Origin: Myxococcus flavus
GTDB taxonomy: Bacteria > Myxococcota > Myxococcia > Myxococcales > Myxococcaceae
NCBI RefSeq assembly: GCF_050038885.1
Contig: NZ_CP143624.1
Coordinates: 9,176,001 to 9,240,000 of the forward strand
Reading direction: 5' to 3'
DNA: 64,000 nt
A model generated the notes under the pieces. It was given only the letters and a program-made list of their open reading frames with translations. It searched no databases and had not been told where the DNA came from. A program made the translations under genes and the position numbers. Shown here piece after piece: positions 54,694-63,316 of this stretch; the stretch's first letter is position 1, and each line of letters begins with the position of its first letter.

Positions 54694-55725
54694 ATGGAGG
54701 CGCTGGACGCGGCAGCAGAGGCCTTCGAGACGGGCGACTTCGAAGCGGCCCTGGCCGCCGCCGACCGCCTCCTGGCGCAATCCCCCGACCTGCTGGACGC
54801 CCTGTCCCTGCGCGCCGCGGCCCTGGTGGAGCTGGGGCGCCTGGAGGAAGCCGGCCGGGCCTTCGGCGCCGCGCTGAAGGTGTCCCCGGACGACCTGGAG
54901 GTGCTCCTGGGCGCCGCGGACTGCCTCATCTGCCGGGCGGGCGAGGACCGCGAGGCCGTGGAGGAGGGCCTGGGCCTGTGCACGCGCGGCAAGCGCCTGT
55001 CCCAGAAGGCCGACGATGTGGAGATGCTCTACGAATTCCTCCTCCTGGAGGGCATGGGCCTGAACCAGGTGGGCGAGTGCCGGGCGGCCCTGGCGAGCCT
55101 GGACGCGGCGCTCGGGCACATGCCGCGCTCGGTGGACGCGCAGCTCGAGCGGGGCATCGCCCTCTTCGAGCTGTGCCGCTTCGACGAGGCGAAGGCCGCC
55201 TTCGACAAGGTGCTGAAGGACGCCCCCGACGAGGCGTGGGCCCACCAGTACCTGGGGCTGATGGCGGAGCGGCGTGGCGACGAGAAGGAGGCCCAGCGCC
55301 GCTTCGCGAAGGCCCAGGCCCTGGTGCCGGCGGAGTTCTTCCCGCCGGTGGAGCTGGGCGAGGCCGAGTTCGACCGCGCGGTGGAGGCCGCGGTGCAGTC
55401 CCTGCCCCGCCACGCGAAGCAGTACCTGGACAACGTCACCATCGCGGTGGAGGACCTGCCCGCGGACGATGACCTGCTGGGTGAGGACCCTCCGCTGTCA
55501 CCGAGCATCCTCGGCGTGTTCCGCGGCCTGCCGGTGGGCGCGCGCAGCGTGACGAACGCGTTCGACCACGTCCCCGCCTCCATCGTGCTCTACCAGAAGA
55601 ACCTGGAGCGCTTCGCGCGCACCCGCGAGGAGCTCATCGAGCAGATTGGCATCACCGTGATGCACGAGGTCGGTCACCTCATGGGACTGGATGAGGATGA
55701 CCTGTGGCAACGGGGGCTGGACTGA
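54694..55725 (+). CDS. TPR protein with C-terminal zincin-like metallopeptidase domain
   Basis: 343 residues from the ATG at 54694 (MEALDAAAEAFETG), chosen because a GGGCGGG purine run precedes it and the first TPR helix begins there; ATGs at 54655 and 54679 and a GTG at 54628 are alternatives. TPR repeats span about 1-215. The last 110 residues carry a minimal zincin with HEVGHLMGLDEDDL (HExxH then downstream Asp/Glu), like the family of small metallopeptidases of unknown role. Substrate unknown; cytosolic. Its 3' end overlaps the convergent oxidoreductase gene by 47 bp. Confidence 0.82.
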   Translation: MEALDAAAEAFETGDFEAALAAADRLLAQSPDLLDALSLRAAALVELGRLEEAGRAFGAALKVSPDDLEVLLGAADCLICRAGEDREAVEEGLGLCTRGKRLSQKADDVEMLYEFLLLEGMGLNQVGECRAALASLDAALGHMPRSVDAQLERGIALFELCRFDEAKAAFDKVLKDAPDEAWAHQYLGLMAERRGDEKEAQRRFAKAQALVPAEFFPPVELGEAEFDRAVEAAVQSLPRHAKQYLDNVTIAVEDLPADDDLLGEDPPLSPSILGVFRGLPVGARSVTNAFDHVPASIVLYQKNLERFARTREELIEQIGITVMHEVGHLMGLDEDDLWQRGLD

Positions 55726-56656
55726 GCGCCGCGAGCGTCTGGCGGATGCCCTCGTGGTACGGCGTCTTCCGGATGTCGCCCAGCAGCGCCCGCAGCGCCG
55801 AGTCGTCCATGATGACGGGCGTGGTGTGCAGGTAGTGCATCTCCGGCAGCTCGCGCATGAACCGGTCGAACAGGCCGATGAAGCGCACCATCCACGGCCC
55901 GAGCACCGAGTACTTCGCGGGGTAGCCGGCCTGGGCGTAGATGTCCTCGACCAGGGCCTTCTGGGTGGTGACGCCCGCGCCCCCGAGGTTCCAGAAGCGG
56001 CCGTAGGCGCCCGGCGTGTCCATGAGCGCCGTCACCACGGGGCCCACGTCCGGCACGTAGACGAACTCGTGAGGCGTGTCGATGGGTCCGATGAGCTGCG
56101 CGCGCTTGCCCTGTGACGCGGCGACGAAGGCGCGGTGGAGGAAGCTGTTCTCCACGCCCGGGCCGTAGAAGTCCGGGAGGCGGAGGATGGAGACCTTGAT
56201 GGCGCCCGCCTTGTCCGCCGCGAGCAGCAGCTCTTCCTGCTCCTTGCGCATGCGGCCCTTGAAGGTCTGCGGCATGCGGGGGTGGGACTCGTTGACGACG
56301 TCCGTGCGCGGCAGGCCATAAGGGTACACGCTGGCGATGAAGACGAGGCGCTCCACGCCCTCGGCGATGGCGGCGTCGAGCGTGCGGCGCATCAGCCCGG
56401 GGTGGAGGTGGAACTGCCAGTAGGGCACGCCCACCAGGTAGACGAGCGTCTGCACGCCTCGGGCCGCGGCCCGGATGGAGGCCTCGTCCTCCGGGTTCCA
56501 GGTGACGATCTCCGCCTGGGGGTCCGCCCCGAACTCGCGCTGGAGCCCTTCCCGGGAGCGCCCCACCACCCGATAGGGCCGCCCCTGTGCCCGCAGCGCC
56601 TGCGCGACGCTGTGCCCAATGGCGCCCGAGGCTCCGAACAACGCAACCGTGCCCAT
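55679..56656 (-). CDS. NAD(P)-dependent epimerase/dehydratase-type (extended SDR) oxidoreductase
   Basis: 325 residues. Rossmann glycine motif GASGAIGHSVAQAL at 8-21; SDR-type central segment FIASVYPYG and later NESHPRMPQTFKGRMRKE. The usual YxxxK is not clear, so catalysis is uncertain; it may be an atypical NAD-binding oxidoreductase. The C-terminal part is family-typical (YVPDVGPVVTALMDTPGAYG). Divergent from a TetR gene, with candidate operators between, so it is probably the TetR target. Its stop lies inside the convergent TPR-zincin frame. Confidence 0.85.
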   Translation of the reverse strand: MGTVALFGASGAIGHSVAQALRAQGRPYRVVGRSREGLQREFGADPQAEIVTWNPEDEASIRAAARGVQTLVYLVGVPYWQFHLHPGLMRRTLDAAIAEGVERLVFIASVYPYGLPRTDVVNESHPRMPQTFKGRMRKEQEELLLAADKAGAIKVSILRLPDFYGPGVENSFLHRAFVAASQGKRAQLIGPIDTPHEFVYVPDVGPVVTALMDTPGAYGRFWNLGGAGVTTQKALVEDIYAQAGYPAKYSVLGPWMVRFIGLFDRFMRELPEMHYLHTTPVIMDDSALRALLGDIRKTPYHEGIRQTLAALSPAPVATGHPHPVP

Positions 56657-56689
56657 GTCCTGCTCCCTTCGCTAAACAGCGGGTGATTT

Positions 56690-56717
56690 GTGAACACCGT
56701 TCGGTGAACACCGTTCA
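56690..56717. promoter_or_regulatory. tandem GTGAACACCGTTC operators between oxidoreductase and tetR
   Basis: GTGAACACCGTTCG (56690-56703) and GTGAACACCGTTCA (56704-56717) are head-to-tail. Each holds the inverted repeat GAAC-ACC-GTTC, and the outer ends also match as TGAAC/GTTCA. They lie 33 bp before the oxidoreductase ATG and 43 bp before the tetR ATG, the usual layout for a divergent autoregulated pair. Confidence 0.68.
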
Positions 56718-56760
56718 TCTACTGCTGGCCGTTCGGATGGTCAAGGCCTACACTCGGAAT

Positions 56761-57402
56761 ATGGGGATTGCGGAGCGGAAGGAGCGACAGCGGGCGGAGC
56801 TGCGGGAGCAGATTCTGCGAGTCGCCCGGGACATCGTGGTGAGGGAGGGCTTCCCTGCCCTCTCGATGCGCAAGCTGGCGGACGCGGTGGAGTACGCGCC
56901 CGCGACGCTCTACCTCCACTTCGAGAACCGGGAGGCCATCGCGAAGGAGCTGTGCGTGCGCGGCTTCCAGGAGCTGCTGGCGGTGCTGGAGCCCGCGGCC
57001 CAGGTGGAGGACCCGCTGGAGCGCCTGCCCAGGATGGCGGAGGCCTACGTCCGCTTCGGCCTGGAGCACCCGGAGACGTACCGGCTGATCTTCATGGAGG
57101 ACCCGAAGCTCTCCACCGCGCTGTTCGCGGGCAACCCGGAGGGCGCGGGCCCGAGGTCATTCGGGGTGCTGGTGCAGGTGTTCGTGGATCTGCTGGCGGC
57201 GGGGAGGCTGGAGGAAGGGACGAAGCCGGAGCCGCTCGCGGAGATGCTGTGGGCGGGGCTTCACGGCATCGTGGCGTTGAGGCTCACGTGCGCGGGGTTC
57301 CCGGGCACACCCGCGGAGGAACTGGCGCAAGTGCTGGTGTCCACGCTGGTGAAGGGCTTGCCGGGGTTGAAGGTGGAACGGGCGCAGACGAAGGCGCGGT
57401 GA
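56761..57402 (+). CDS. TetR/AcrR-family transcriptional regulator
   Basis: 213 residues from the ATG giving MGIAERKERQ; an ATG 24 nt earlier (MVKAYTRN) is possible. The N-terminal HTH is clear (ILRVARDIVVREGFPALSMRKLADAVEYAPATLYLHFENREAIAKEL split over about 18-64). The C-terminal ligand domain (about 75-205) resembles the WHG-type C-terminal domain of TetR (YVRFGLEHPETYRLIF, MLWAGLHGIVALRL). Probably a repressor of itself and of the divergent oxidoreductase; the inducer is unknown. The next feature downstream is tRNA-Sec. Confidence 0.93.
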   Translation: MGIAERKERQRAELREQILRVARDIVVREGFPALSMRKLADAVEYAPATLYLHFENREAIAKELCVRGFQELLAVLEPAAQVEDPLERLPRMAEAYVRFGLEHPETYRLIFMEDPKLSTALFAGNPEGAGPRSFGVLVQVFVDLLAAGRLEEGTKPEPLAEMLWAGLHGIVALRLTCAGFPGTPAEELAQVLVSTLVKGLPGLKVERAQTKAR

Positions 57403-57418
57403 CGCGCCGGGCCCGTGG

Positions 57419-57449
57419 TTGACGGGATCCGGAGGGTCCGGCGTAATCG
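57419..57449 (+). promoter_or_regulatory. putative promoter of tRNA-Sec
   Basis: TTGACG (57419-57424) and TAATCG (57444-57449) are separated by 19 bp and end 5 bp before the tRNA. The -35 fits well, and the spacing is slightly long. Low-to-moderate support. Confidence 0.4.
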
Positions 57450-57454
57450 CAGAC

Positions 57455-57553
57455 GGTAGGGCCTCCGGACCTGGTGGCCGGCCCGGTCTTCAAAACCGGT
57501 GAGGGGCGCCGAGAGGCGTCCCTGGCGAGTTCGATTCCCGTGCCCTACCGCCA
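57455..57553 (+). tRNA. selC: tRNA-Sec (anticodon TCA)
   Basis: 99 nt including CCA. Acceptor stem GGTAGGGC pairs with GCCCTACC over 8 bp, the length specific to selenocysteine tRNA, with discriminator G then CCA encoded. The anticodon arm is CCGGT-CTTCAAA-ACCGG with anticodon TCA. A long variable arm forms an 8-bp stem (GGGGCGCC/GGCGTCCC, loop GAGA). The T arm GCGAG-TTCGATT-CCCGT has one A-C mismatch by my reading. It inserts selenocysteine at UGA with SelB and a SECIS; selA and selB are not in the window. tRNA-Sec is a known island integration site in other bacteria. Confidence 0.94.
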
Positions 57554-57799
57554 ATACTTCCGAGGGGTTACGCCCCACCCAACCCACTTGGACCGTACCT
57601 GAACTGTCCAGCTACGTCCAGGCACGTCCACGGGACTGCGTTACCGGTGCGTTACGCCAGAGCATCCGCCAGCCCCATCCGTGCCGACCAATTGCCCGAA
57701 GCGTGGAGCACTTGCCCCGGCAAACTCGACCGCCCCGGGGCGCATCTGCCCAGCGCCCTGCATGAATCCCGTAGCGATGCACGCCGGCCCCCCCATCTT
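57554..57799. other. gene-poor stretch after tRNA-Sec, possible island junction
   Basis: I see no gene in these 246 bases. Short repeats of ACGTCCA/ACGTCCACG and GCGTTAC occur near 57610-57655. The stretch lies between a tRNA 3' end and an accessory-looking kinase/IS region, so it may hold degraded integration remnants, but no integrase or att duplication is recognisable. Confidence 0.35.
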
Positions 57800-58711
57800 T
57801 CAGGGAAAAGTGACGTTGCTGATCGTCACCGTGCGAGCACCATCGGACTCCCACAGCTTGAGCGAAAACGGGCCGCGTGAGGAGTCGGGAGAAGCCTCTG
57901 CTTCAATCACCACGCGCCCAGTTCCACCGGATGCAATGGGTGATTCCTGCCACACGCGGAGCACCTTCAAATCCGTTCCAGGGGAACGGCGAAGTGCAGC
58001 GCCTATTGCAGCCCACGGCCGCTCTCCTCTCAGATCCCTCAGGAAAACTTCGAGTGCTACACGCCCCGTCGCGCGGTAGCTATGCACTTTGAAGGGCTGT
58101 AGCGCGCTCTTCGGGTCCGAGGACACTGTCTTGGTCACGATCCGACCATCCACACCGTTCACATCGATGCCACCAATCGCGAGCAATCCCGCCAAGCCCT
58201 CCGGAGCGTCATGCTCCGACACCAAGCGCGCGATCTCTTCTTGGCACCGCAAAGTCTCGGCACGCGATTCCCTCGCTTCTTGCTGATACGACTCGACGGT
58301 CCTCTTGTTCCGATACACCTCGACGAGATTGTCCGCTCGCCCGGGATGAACCACCAACAAGAACGAAGCGCCGGTAGGCGCCGCATCGTCGCGGAATCTC
58401 ACCGACACCCGGAACTTCTCACCAGGAAGGGCCTTTCCAGAAGGGACCAAACGCATCGTCGTTCGGCCCACATCGACGTTCGAAAAAGCTCCGTTCCCAT
58501 CCAGGTCGACGCCTTCTCGTGCGAGTTCGGAGTCGAAAAGAAACACCGTGGAGAGACCAGGACTGACGGTAACCTCTTTTAACGCGCCGGAATCACCTGG
58601 TTCCAACTCAATGCGCCGAGAGCCGTTTCCGAGCCCCACGCCTCCCTGAGCCGCAGCCCCTCCTGCAATGAGCAAGAGCCAAAGGGAAACGATTGATGAT
58701 GTTGCATGCAT
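57800..58711 (-). CDS. DUF2381 family exported protein
   Basis: 303 residues with a signal peptide (about 1-21; LWLLLIAGGAAAQG). The sequence matches the myxobacterial paralogous family TIGR02268/DUF2381 as I remember it: RIELEPGDSGALKEVTVSPGLSTVFLFDSEL near the N-terminus (given here in two parts: RIELEPGDSG and VSPGLSTVFLF), a VRFRDDAAP segment, a short coiled coil with conserved Arg/Glu, and a strand-rich C-terminus (VVIEAEASPDS). It is usually encoded beside a Ser/Thr kinase, as here. Function is unknown; probably periplasmic or surface. It starts 41 bp after the kinase stop, so it is the second gene of that operon. Confidence 0.85.
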   Translation of the reverse strand: MHATSSIVSLWLLLIAGGAAAQGGVGLGNGSRRIELEPGDSGALKEVTVSPGLSTVFLFDSELAREGVDLDGNGAFSNVDVGRTTMRLVPSGKALPGEKFRVSVRFRDDAAPTGASFLLVVHPGRADNLVEVYRNKRTVESYQQEARESRAETLRCQEEIARLVSEHDAPEGLAGLLAIGGIDVNGVDGRIVTKTVSSDPKSALQPFKVHSYRATGRVALEVFLRDLRGERPWAAIGAALRRSPGTDLKVLRVWQESPIASGGTGRVVIEAEASPDSSRGPFSLKLWESDGARTVTISNVTFP

Positions 58712-58752
58712 CCGTCCGCGACTCCCTCATGCGGCATCTCGCGCAAGCCGCA

Positions 58753-60594
58753 TCACTCAAACTCGCTCACTGCCCTCACATCCCCTGTCGTGAAAACACG
58801 GGCCGAGGTGGAGTTGCCATCCCCCGACTCTCGTTCCAACCCCTTCACCAGGGACTCAGACAAGAGTTCCAAGCACACAGGGAAGCTCTTGCCATCACGA
58901 GTACGCGCATGGGTGAATCGACCATAGACGCGATCACTTACCGCGAGCCGTCCAGAGAAGACGGTGCCGTCGGGCATGCGCTTCCACTTACCAAGCAACA
59001 GCAATTCAGTTGGGCCATCCGTCACCGCGATGATCTGCGGCTTCCTGACCAGGAACGTCACGCCGTGGTGGTCTCCTGCCTCGATACCCCACTTCTCCAT
59101 CGACTCAACGGCTCCCGCTGGGCACGGCTCTGGAGGCGGCGGCGGGCGCACCTGCGCACCTGGGCACGCCAAACCCGTGCATGCGGCCACCGCGACAATC
59201 GCCTTACTCATGATGCCCGCGCCCTTCCTTCCAGGCTTCGGTGGCGTCGGGGTCTCGGTCTTCTCCATCTTCACAGTTGTGGCCTCAGGGAGCATCGCAG
59301 GGGCAGCGACGGCCGCAGGGGTGGACTCCTTTCCGGAGGGGGGAGCTGCGGCGTGGACAGCTTGGGACGAACTCTCGGAACGCGCTACTTCCTGACGGGG
59401 CGGCATGGCATCTGCAACGGGTGACGTCCGCAAGCTCCACACCAGCACCACCGCGACGAGCACCAAGAGCACCGTCAGGCTAGCCGTGCTCCAACCTCGG
59501 GAAACCGGCGCAGGATTCGACGCCCGTGCCATAGCGGAGTTCTTCTCCTCCAGCGAGGGAGGCCGCACCTCCAGCGGAGGCGGACTCTCCATCTTCGGCC
59601 GCTTGCCGCGCCGGGGGCGGTGCAGCGGTTCGTTCAGCCATTTGTCGAGAGTGTCCCTGCCCCCCTCCGTCGTCGCGGTGTCCTCGCCGTAGCAGTCGCA
59701 CAGCGGCACGTCCCACGTTGCGTCCGCTCCGTGCAGCACCTCCTCAAGAGCAGCACGCAAAGCCCCGGCACTCGGCACCCGCGCGGCTGGCGTCTTCTCC
59801 AACAGCCGCATGCACACGCCGCTAAGCGCCGAAGGCACACGCTCGTTCACCTGACGTGGAGGAAGCGCATCATTCGAGATGACGACATCCGCCAGCGTGA
59901 AATGGTCCCCCGTGAAGGGAGGCCGCGCGGTGAGGAGTTGGTAAAGAACCACGCCCAAAGCCCACAAGTCGTCCGAGGGCCCCGGCGTGTAGATGGCCCC
60001 AGGCACACGCGCGTTCTGACGGAAGAAGCTCCACGCCTCCGGAGAGCGGTACTCAGGTGTTCCGGGCGGCAGAATGTCCGCCGTGATTCCTGGCGCTCCC
60101 GCGTAATCCCCCACGCCGAAGTCCACCAGCTTGGCCACGCCATCCGCAGCGCGAACCATGACGTTGGCCTCCTTCACGTCACGGTGGAGCACCCCGGCTT
60201 CGTGTGAAGCCTCCAGCGCCCGCGCCACGTCCAGCACGACGCGCGCCACCTGCCTCGCGGAAGGATTCTCCTCGGACGTCCAGACGTCCAGCTGCCGCCC
60301 TTCCACGTACTCCATGACGATGACGCCGAACTCCGGAGACGCCACCGGCCACTTCCCGAAGCCGTGAATTCCCACCACGTTGGGGTGACTCAGCTTCAGC
60401 AGAATGGAGACTTCGCGCTCGACCCGCGCACCCACGCGCGCCAGGTCCACCAACTTCAGCGCGTAAGCCTGCCCCTCACACCGTGCGAGGTACACGGCAC
60501 CGAAGCCGCCGCTGCCCAGCCGACGCTCCACCGTGTAGCCCACCACCTGGGCACCGGGCGCGAGCGCCGCGAAGGCAGGCCCACGCGGCCTCAC
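58753..60594 (-). CDS. eukaryotic-type Ser/Thr protein kinase with membrane segment and C-terminal extracytoplasmic domain
   Basis: 613 residues from the GTG giving MRPRGPAFAAL; no ATG lies between that and the IS. The kinase core is complete: GSGGFG at 27-32, Lys47 in YALKLV, Glu61, HRDVKEAN at 137-144 (catalytic Asp139) and DFG at 158-160. One transmembrane helix (about 385-405). The tail begins with a Cys-containing hydrophobic segment (AVAACTGLACPG) like an internal lipoprotein signal, then a beta-rich domain. It heads the operon with the DUF2381 gene. The IS21 left end is 35 bp upstream, so the native promoter is displaced. The start codon is inferred. Confidence 0.85.
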   Translation of the reverse strand: MRPRGPAFAALAPGAQVVGYTVERRLGSGGFGAVYLARCEGQAYALKLVDLARVGARVEREVSILLKLSHPNVVGIHGFGKWPVASPEFGVIVMEYVEGRQLDVWTSEENPSARQVARVVLDVARALEASHEAGVLHRDVKEANVMVRAADGVAKLVDFGVGDYAGAPGITADILPPGTPEYRSPEAWSFFRQNARVPGAIYTPGPSDDLWALGVVLYQLLTARPPFTGDHFTLADVVISNDALPPRQVNERVPSALSGVCMRLLEKTPAARVPSAGALRAALEEVLHGADATWDVPLCDCYGEDTATTEGGRDTLDKWLNEPLHRPRRGKRPKMESPPPLEVRPPSLEEKNSAMARASNPAPVSRGWSTASLTVLLVLVAVVLVWSLRTSPVADAMPPRQEVARSESSSQAVHAAAPPSGKESTPAAVAAPAMLPEATTVKMEKTETPTPPKPGRKGAGIMSKAIVAVAACTGLACPGAQVRPPPPPEPCPAGAVESMEKWGIEAGDHHGVTFLVRKPQIIAVTDGPTELLLLGKWKRMPDGTVFSGRLAVSDRVYGRFTHARTRDGKSFPVCLELLSESLVKGLERESGDGNSTSARVFTTGDVRAVSEFE

Positions 60595-60624
60595 GGCGTC
60601 CGTCTCCCAGCCTTCCGGCCCTCG

Positions 60625-60629
60625 CTCAT
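60625..60629. repeat. left target-site duplication CTCAT of the IS21 element
   Basis: CTCAT directly abuts the left end of the IS (60630) and is identical to the bases after its right end (63417-63421). A 5-bp duplication fits the IS21 family. Confidence 0.93.
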
Positions 60630-60635
60630 TGCGTG

Positions 60636-60789
60636 TTCCGGGGCATGCCGAGCACCGATTCCGGGCCAAGCCGAGCAGCGATTCCGGACCAAGGTGAGCA
60701 GCCGTTCCGGGCATGCCGAGCAGCGATTCCGGGGATGCCGAGCAGGCATTCCGGGCAAGGCGAGCACCGGTTCCGGTGATGCCGAGCAC
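60636..60789. repeat. seven 22-23-bp subterminal repeats, IS21 left end
   Basis: TTCCGG-N(5-7)-GAGCA units begin at 60636, 60659, 60682, 60705, 60727, 60749 and 60771, an almost constant period of 22-23 bp. IS21-type transposases bind such subterminal repeats. Three further copies in reverse lie at the right end (CCGGAA at 63360, 63383 and 63405). Confidence 0.88.
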
Positions 60790-60876
60790 CCGAGGTGAGC
60801 GGGGTGCGAGGCGGACAGGAGCGTTGACGGCGCTGGGCAGCAGCGGGCCACTCCGCCCTCCCTTTTGGAGGTGGAG

Positions 60877-62421
60877 ATGGCGGCACAGAGGCTGTCCATG
60901 CGGAAGCTCAGAGAGTTGTTCCGGTTGAGGTACGAGGCGAAGCTGACGACGCGGTCGATTGCTACCAGCCTGGGCATCGGCAACGGCACGGTGTGCGACT
61001 ACCTGGGGCGGGCTCGGGCCGTGAAGCTGACGTGGCCGCTGCCTCCGGAGCTGGACGATGACGAGGCGCTGACGGCGCTGCTGTTCCCCGAGGACGCGAA
61101 GGCGCTGGCGGAGCGGCCGGAACCGGACTGGGCGCACGTGCACGCGGAGCTGAAGAAGAAGGGCGTCACTAAGCAGCTGCTCTGGCAGGAGTACCTGCAG
61201 GCGCACCCGGGCGGCTACCAGTACAGCCGCTTCTGCGAGAGGTATGGACGGTGGCTGGCCACTGCCAGCGTCACCCTGCGCCAGGAGCACCGCGCCGGAG
61301 AGAAGTGCTTCGTGGACTTCAGCGGCGATGGGGTGGCGGTGAGGGACGCCGTCACCGGGGAGGAGCGCGTGGCGAAGCTCTTCGTGGCGGTGCTGGGTGC
61401 CAGCAACCTCACCTACGTGGAGCCGGTCTTCAGCGAGGACGTGGCCACGTGGGTGGGCTGCCACGTGAGGGCCTTCGAGTTCTTCGGAGGCGTCAGCCAG
61501 CTGGTGGTGCCCGACAACCTCAAGGCTGGCGTCACCCGGGCGCACCGGTACGAGCCGGACCTCAATCCCACGTACGCGGACCTGGCCCGGCACTACGGCT
61601 TCGCGATTGTGCCCGCGCGCCCGCGAAAGCCTCGGGACAAGGCCAAGGTGGAGGCGGCGGTGCTGCTGGCCGAGCGGTGGATTCTGGCGGCCCTGCGCCA
61701 CCGACGCTTCACCTCGCTGGCTGAGGTGCACGAGGCCGTCCGGCCCCTCTTGGAGAAGCTCAACGCGCGGCCCCTGCGCAAGCTGGGCATCAGTCGCCGC
61801 GAGCTCTTCGAGCAGGTGGAGCGCGCCACGCTCAAGCCCCTACCGGCGCGGTCCTACCAGCTGGCCTTCTGGAAGAAGGCGCGGGTGAACATCGACTACC
61901 ACGTCGAGCTGGACGGCCACTGGTACAGCGTGCCGTACACGCTGGTCGGCAAGCCGGTGGAGATGCGCCACACGGAGTCGTGCGTCGAGGTCTTCCTCGC
62001 CGGACGTCGCGTGGCCAGTCACGTGCGCAGCCTGGAGAAGGGGCGCTTCACCACGCAGCCCGAGCACATGCCCGCCTCCCACCGGCAGCATGCCGAGTGG
62101 ACGCCCTCGCGCCTCATCCGCTGGGCCGAAGGCGTGGGCCCCTCGTGCGCGAAGCTGGTGGAGGAGCTCATGACGAAGCGGCCCCACCCACAGCAGGGCT
62201 TCCGCTCGGCGCTGGGCGTGCTGCGCCTGGCCGACGAGAAGAAGTACGGCAAGGCCCGCGTGGAGAAGGCGTGCGCCCGGGCACTTCGCCACCGCGCCGT
62301 CAGCTACAAGTCCATCGTCGCCATCCTCCAGCACCACCTCGAGGACGCCGACGAGAAGACGGCCGACAAGGGCCCGCTGCCCGAGCACGAGAACGTGCGC
62401 GGCGCCCACTACTACCACTGA
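60877..62421 (+). CDS. istA: IS21-family transposase IstA
   Basis: 514 residues from the ATG at 60877, which follows GGAGG with normal spacing; a TTG 12 nt earlier is in frame. An N-terminal HTH (KLTTRSIATSLGIGNGTVCDYLGRA, about 25-47, in two parts) binds the ends. The DDE catalytic core (about 130-260) has Asp in CFVDFSGD, Asp in LVVPDNLKAG and Glu in KAKVEAAV. The C-terminal beta-barrel WYSVPYTLVGK domain completes the family layout. It acts with the ATPase IstB. Confidence 0.95.
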   Translation: MAAQRLSMRKLRELFRLRYEAKLTTRSIATSLGIGNGTVCDYLGRARAVKLTWPLPPELDDDEALTALLFPEDAKALAERPEPDWAHVHAELKKKGVTKQLLWQEYLQAHPGGYQYSRFCERYGRWLATASVTLRQEHRAGEKCFVDFSGDGVAVRDAVTGEERVAKLFVAVLGASNLTYVEPVFSEDVATWVGCHVRAFEFFGGVSQLVVPDNLKAGVTRAHRYEPDLNPTYADLARHYGFAIVPARPRKPRDKAKVEAAVLLAERWILAALRHRRFTSLAEVHEAVRPLLEKLNARPLRKLGISRRELFEQVERATLKPLPARSYQLAFWKKARVNIDYHVELDGHWYSVPYTLVGKPVEMRHTESCVEVFLAGRRVASHVRSLEKGRFTTQPEHMPASHRQHAEWTPSRLIRWAEGVGPSCAKLVEELMTKRPHPQQGFRSALGVLRLADEKKYGKARVEKACARALRHRAVSYKSIVAILQHHLEDADEKTADKGPLPEHENVRGAHYYH

Positions 62422-62557
62422 CTGCACGCACGGCTTGAAGGCCGTGCGCGGACATGGCCCGTCGATGCTGGCTCGAGTCTCCCAGCATCGGCGGTGGCCT
62501 GCGCGCGCCCTCTTGGGCGCGCTCCGGCCGGACACCGAGACCGACGGAGAGGAAGAA

Positions 62558-63316
62558 ATGCTGGTGGACCAGACGCTGGAGAAGCTCGACGCGATGAAGC
62601 TGCACGGCATGGCCAACTACCTGCGTAGCTGGGTGGAGAGGCCGGCCGATAAGACGCTGAGTGCCACGGACCTGGTGGGCCTGTTGGCGGACGCGGAGTG
62701 GATGTACCGGGAGAACAAGAAGCTCACTGCGCGCCTGCAGCACGCGAAGCTGCGCCAGCAGGCATGCCTGGAGGACATCGACTACGCCCACGCCCGCGGC
62801 CTGACGAAGCCCCAGGTGCTGGAGCTGTCCACCTCGAAGTGGGTGGCCGACAAGCAGAATGTGCTGCTGACCGGGCCCACCGGCGTGGGCAAGAGCTTCC
62901 TGGCGTGCGCCCTGGGGCAGAAGGCGTGCCGCGACGGCTACAGCGTCGTGTACCGGCGCGCCTCCCGCCTCTTCGACGAACTGGCCCAGGCTCGCGCTGA
63001 CGGTACGCATCCGCATGCGCTCAAGCGGCTGGCCAAGGCGCAGGTGCTCATCCTCGATGACTTCGGCCTGGAGCCGCTCGGCGCCGCCGAGCGCAAGGAA
63101 CTGCTCGAAGTCTTGGAGGACCGCTACCAGCAGTCCTCGACGGTGGTGACTTCCCAGCTCGAACCGAAGGACTGGCACGCGGTCATCGGTGACGCGACGC
63201 TGGCCGACGCTATCCTCGACCGGCTGGTCCACAACGCTCACCGCCTGCGCCTGGCAGGCGAGTCCATCCGCAAGGCGGACGCGAATTTGACGAAGGGGCG
63301 CAAGCAAGCGAAGTGA
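62558..63316 (+). CDS. istB: IS21-family ATPase helper IstB
   Basis: 252 residues from the ATG giving MLVDQTLEKLDAMKL, after GAGAGGAAG; a longer open frame upstream is not family-like. AAA+ ATPase with Walker A GPTGVGKS and Walker B VLILDDFG, and the sensor/arginine region VVTSQLEPKDWH. It regulates target choice and assembly for IstA. It follows istA by 136 bp. Confidence 0.95.
   Translation: MLVDQTLEKLDAMKLHGMANYLRSWVERPADKTLSATDLVGLLADAEWMYRENKKLTARLQHAKLRQQACLEDIDYAHARGLTKPQVLELSTSKWVADKQNVLLTGPTGVGKSFLACALGQKACRDGYSVVYRRASRLFDELAQARADGTHPHALKRLAKAQVLILDDFGLEPLGAAERKELLEVLEDRYQQSSTVVTSQLEPKDWHAVIGDATLADAILDRLVHNAHRLRLAGESIRKADANLTKGRKQAK

Noticed and set aside
56761..57402. Longer TetR start at 56587 or 56737
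   Set aside because: The longer extension is Cys/Arg/Pro-rich and would run across the candidate operators; the ATG at 56761 gives a normal TetR N-terminus.
57554..57799. Duplicate tRNA 3' end or att site
   Set aside because: I found no second copy of the last 20 or more bases of tRNA-Sec in the window, so I do not annotate an attachment site.
60636..60789. CRISPR-like array of 22-23-bp repeats
   Set aside because: There are no unique spacers of constant length, the units are near contiguous, no cas genes lie nearby, and matching inverted copies at the other end of the IS identify them as IS21 subterminal repeats.
62435..62557. Longer IstB start upstream of 62558
   Set aside because: The extra 41 residues are not family-like and the ATG at 62558 follows a good purine-rich site.
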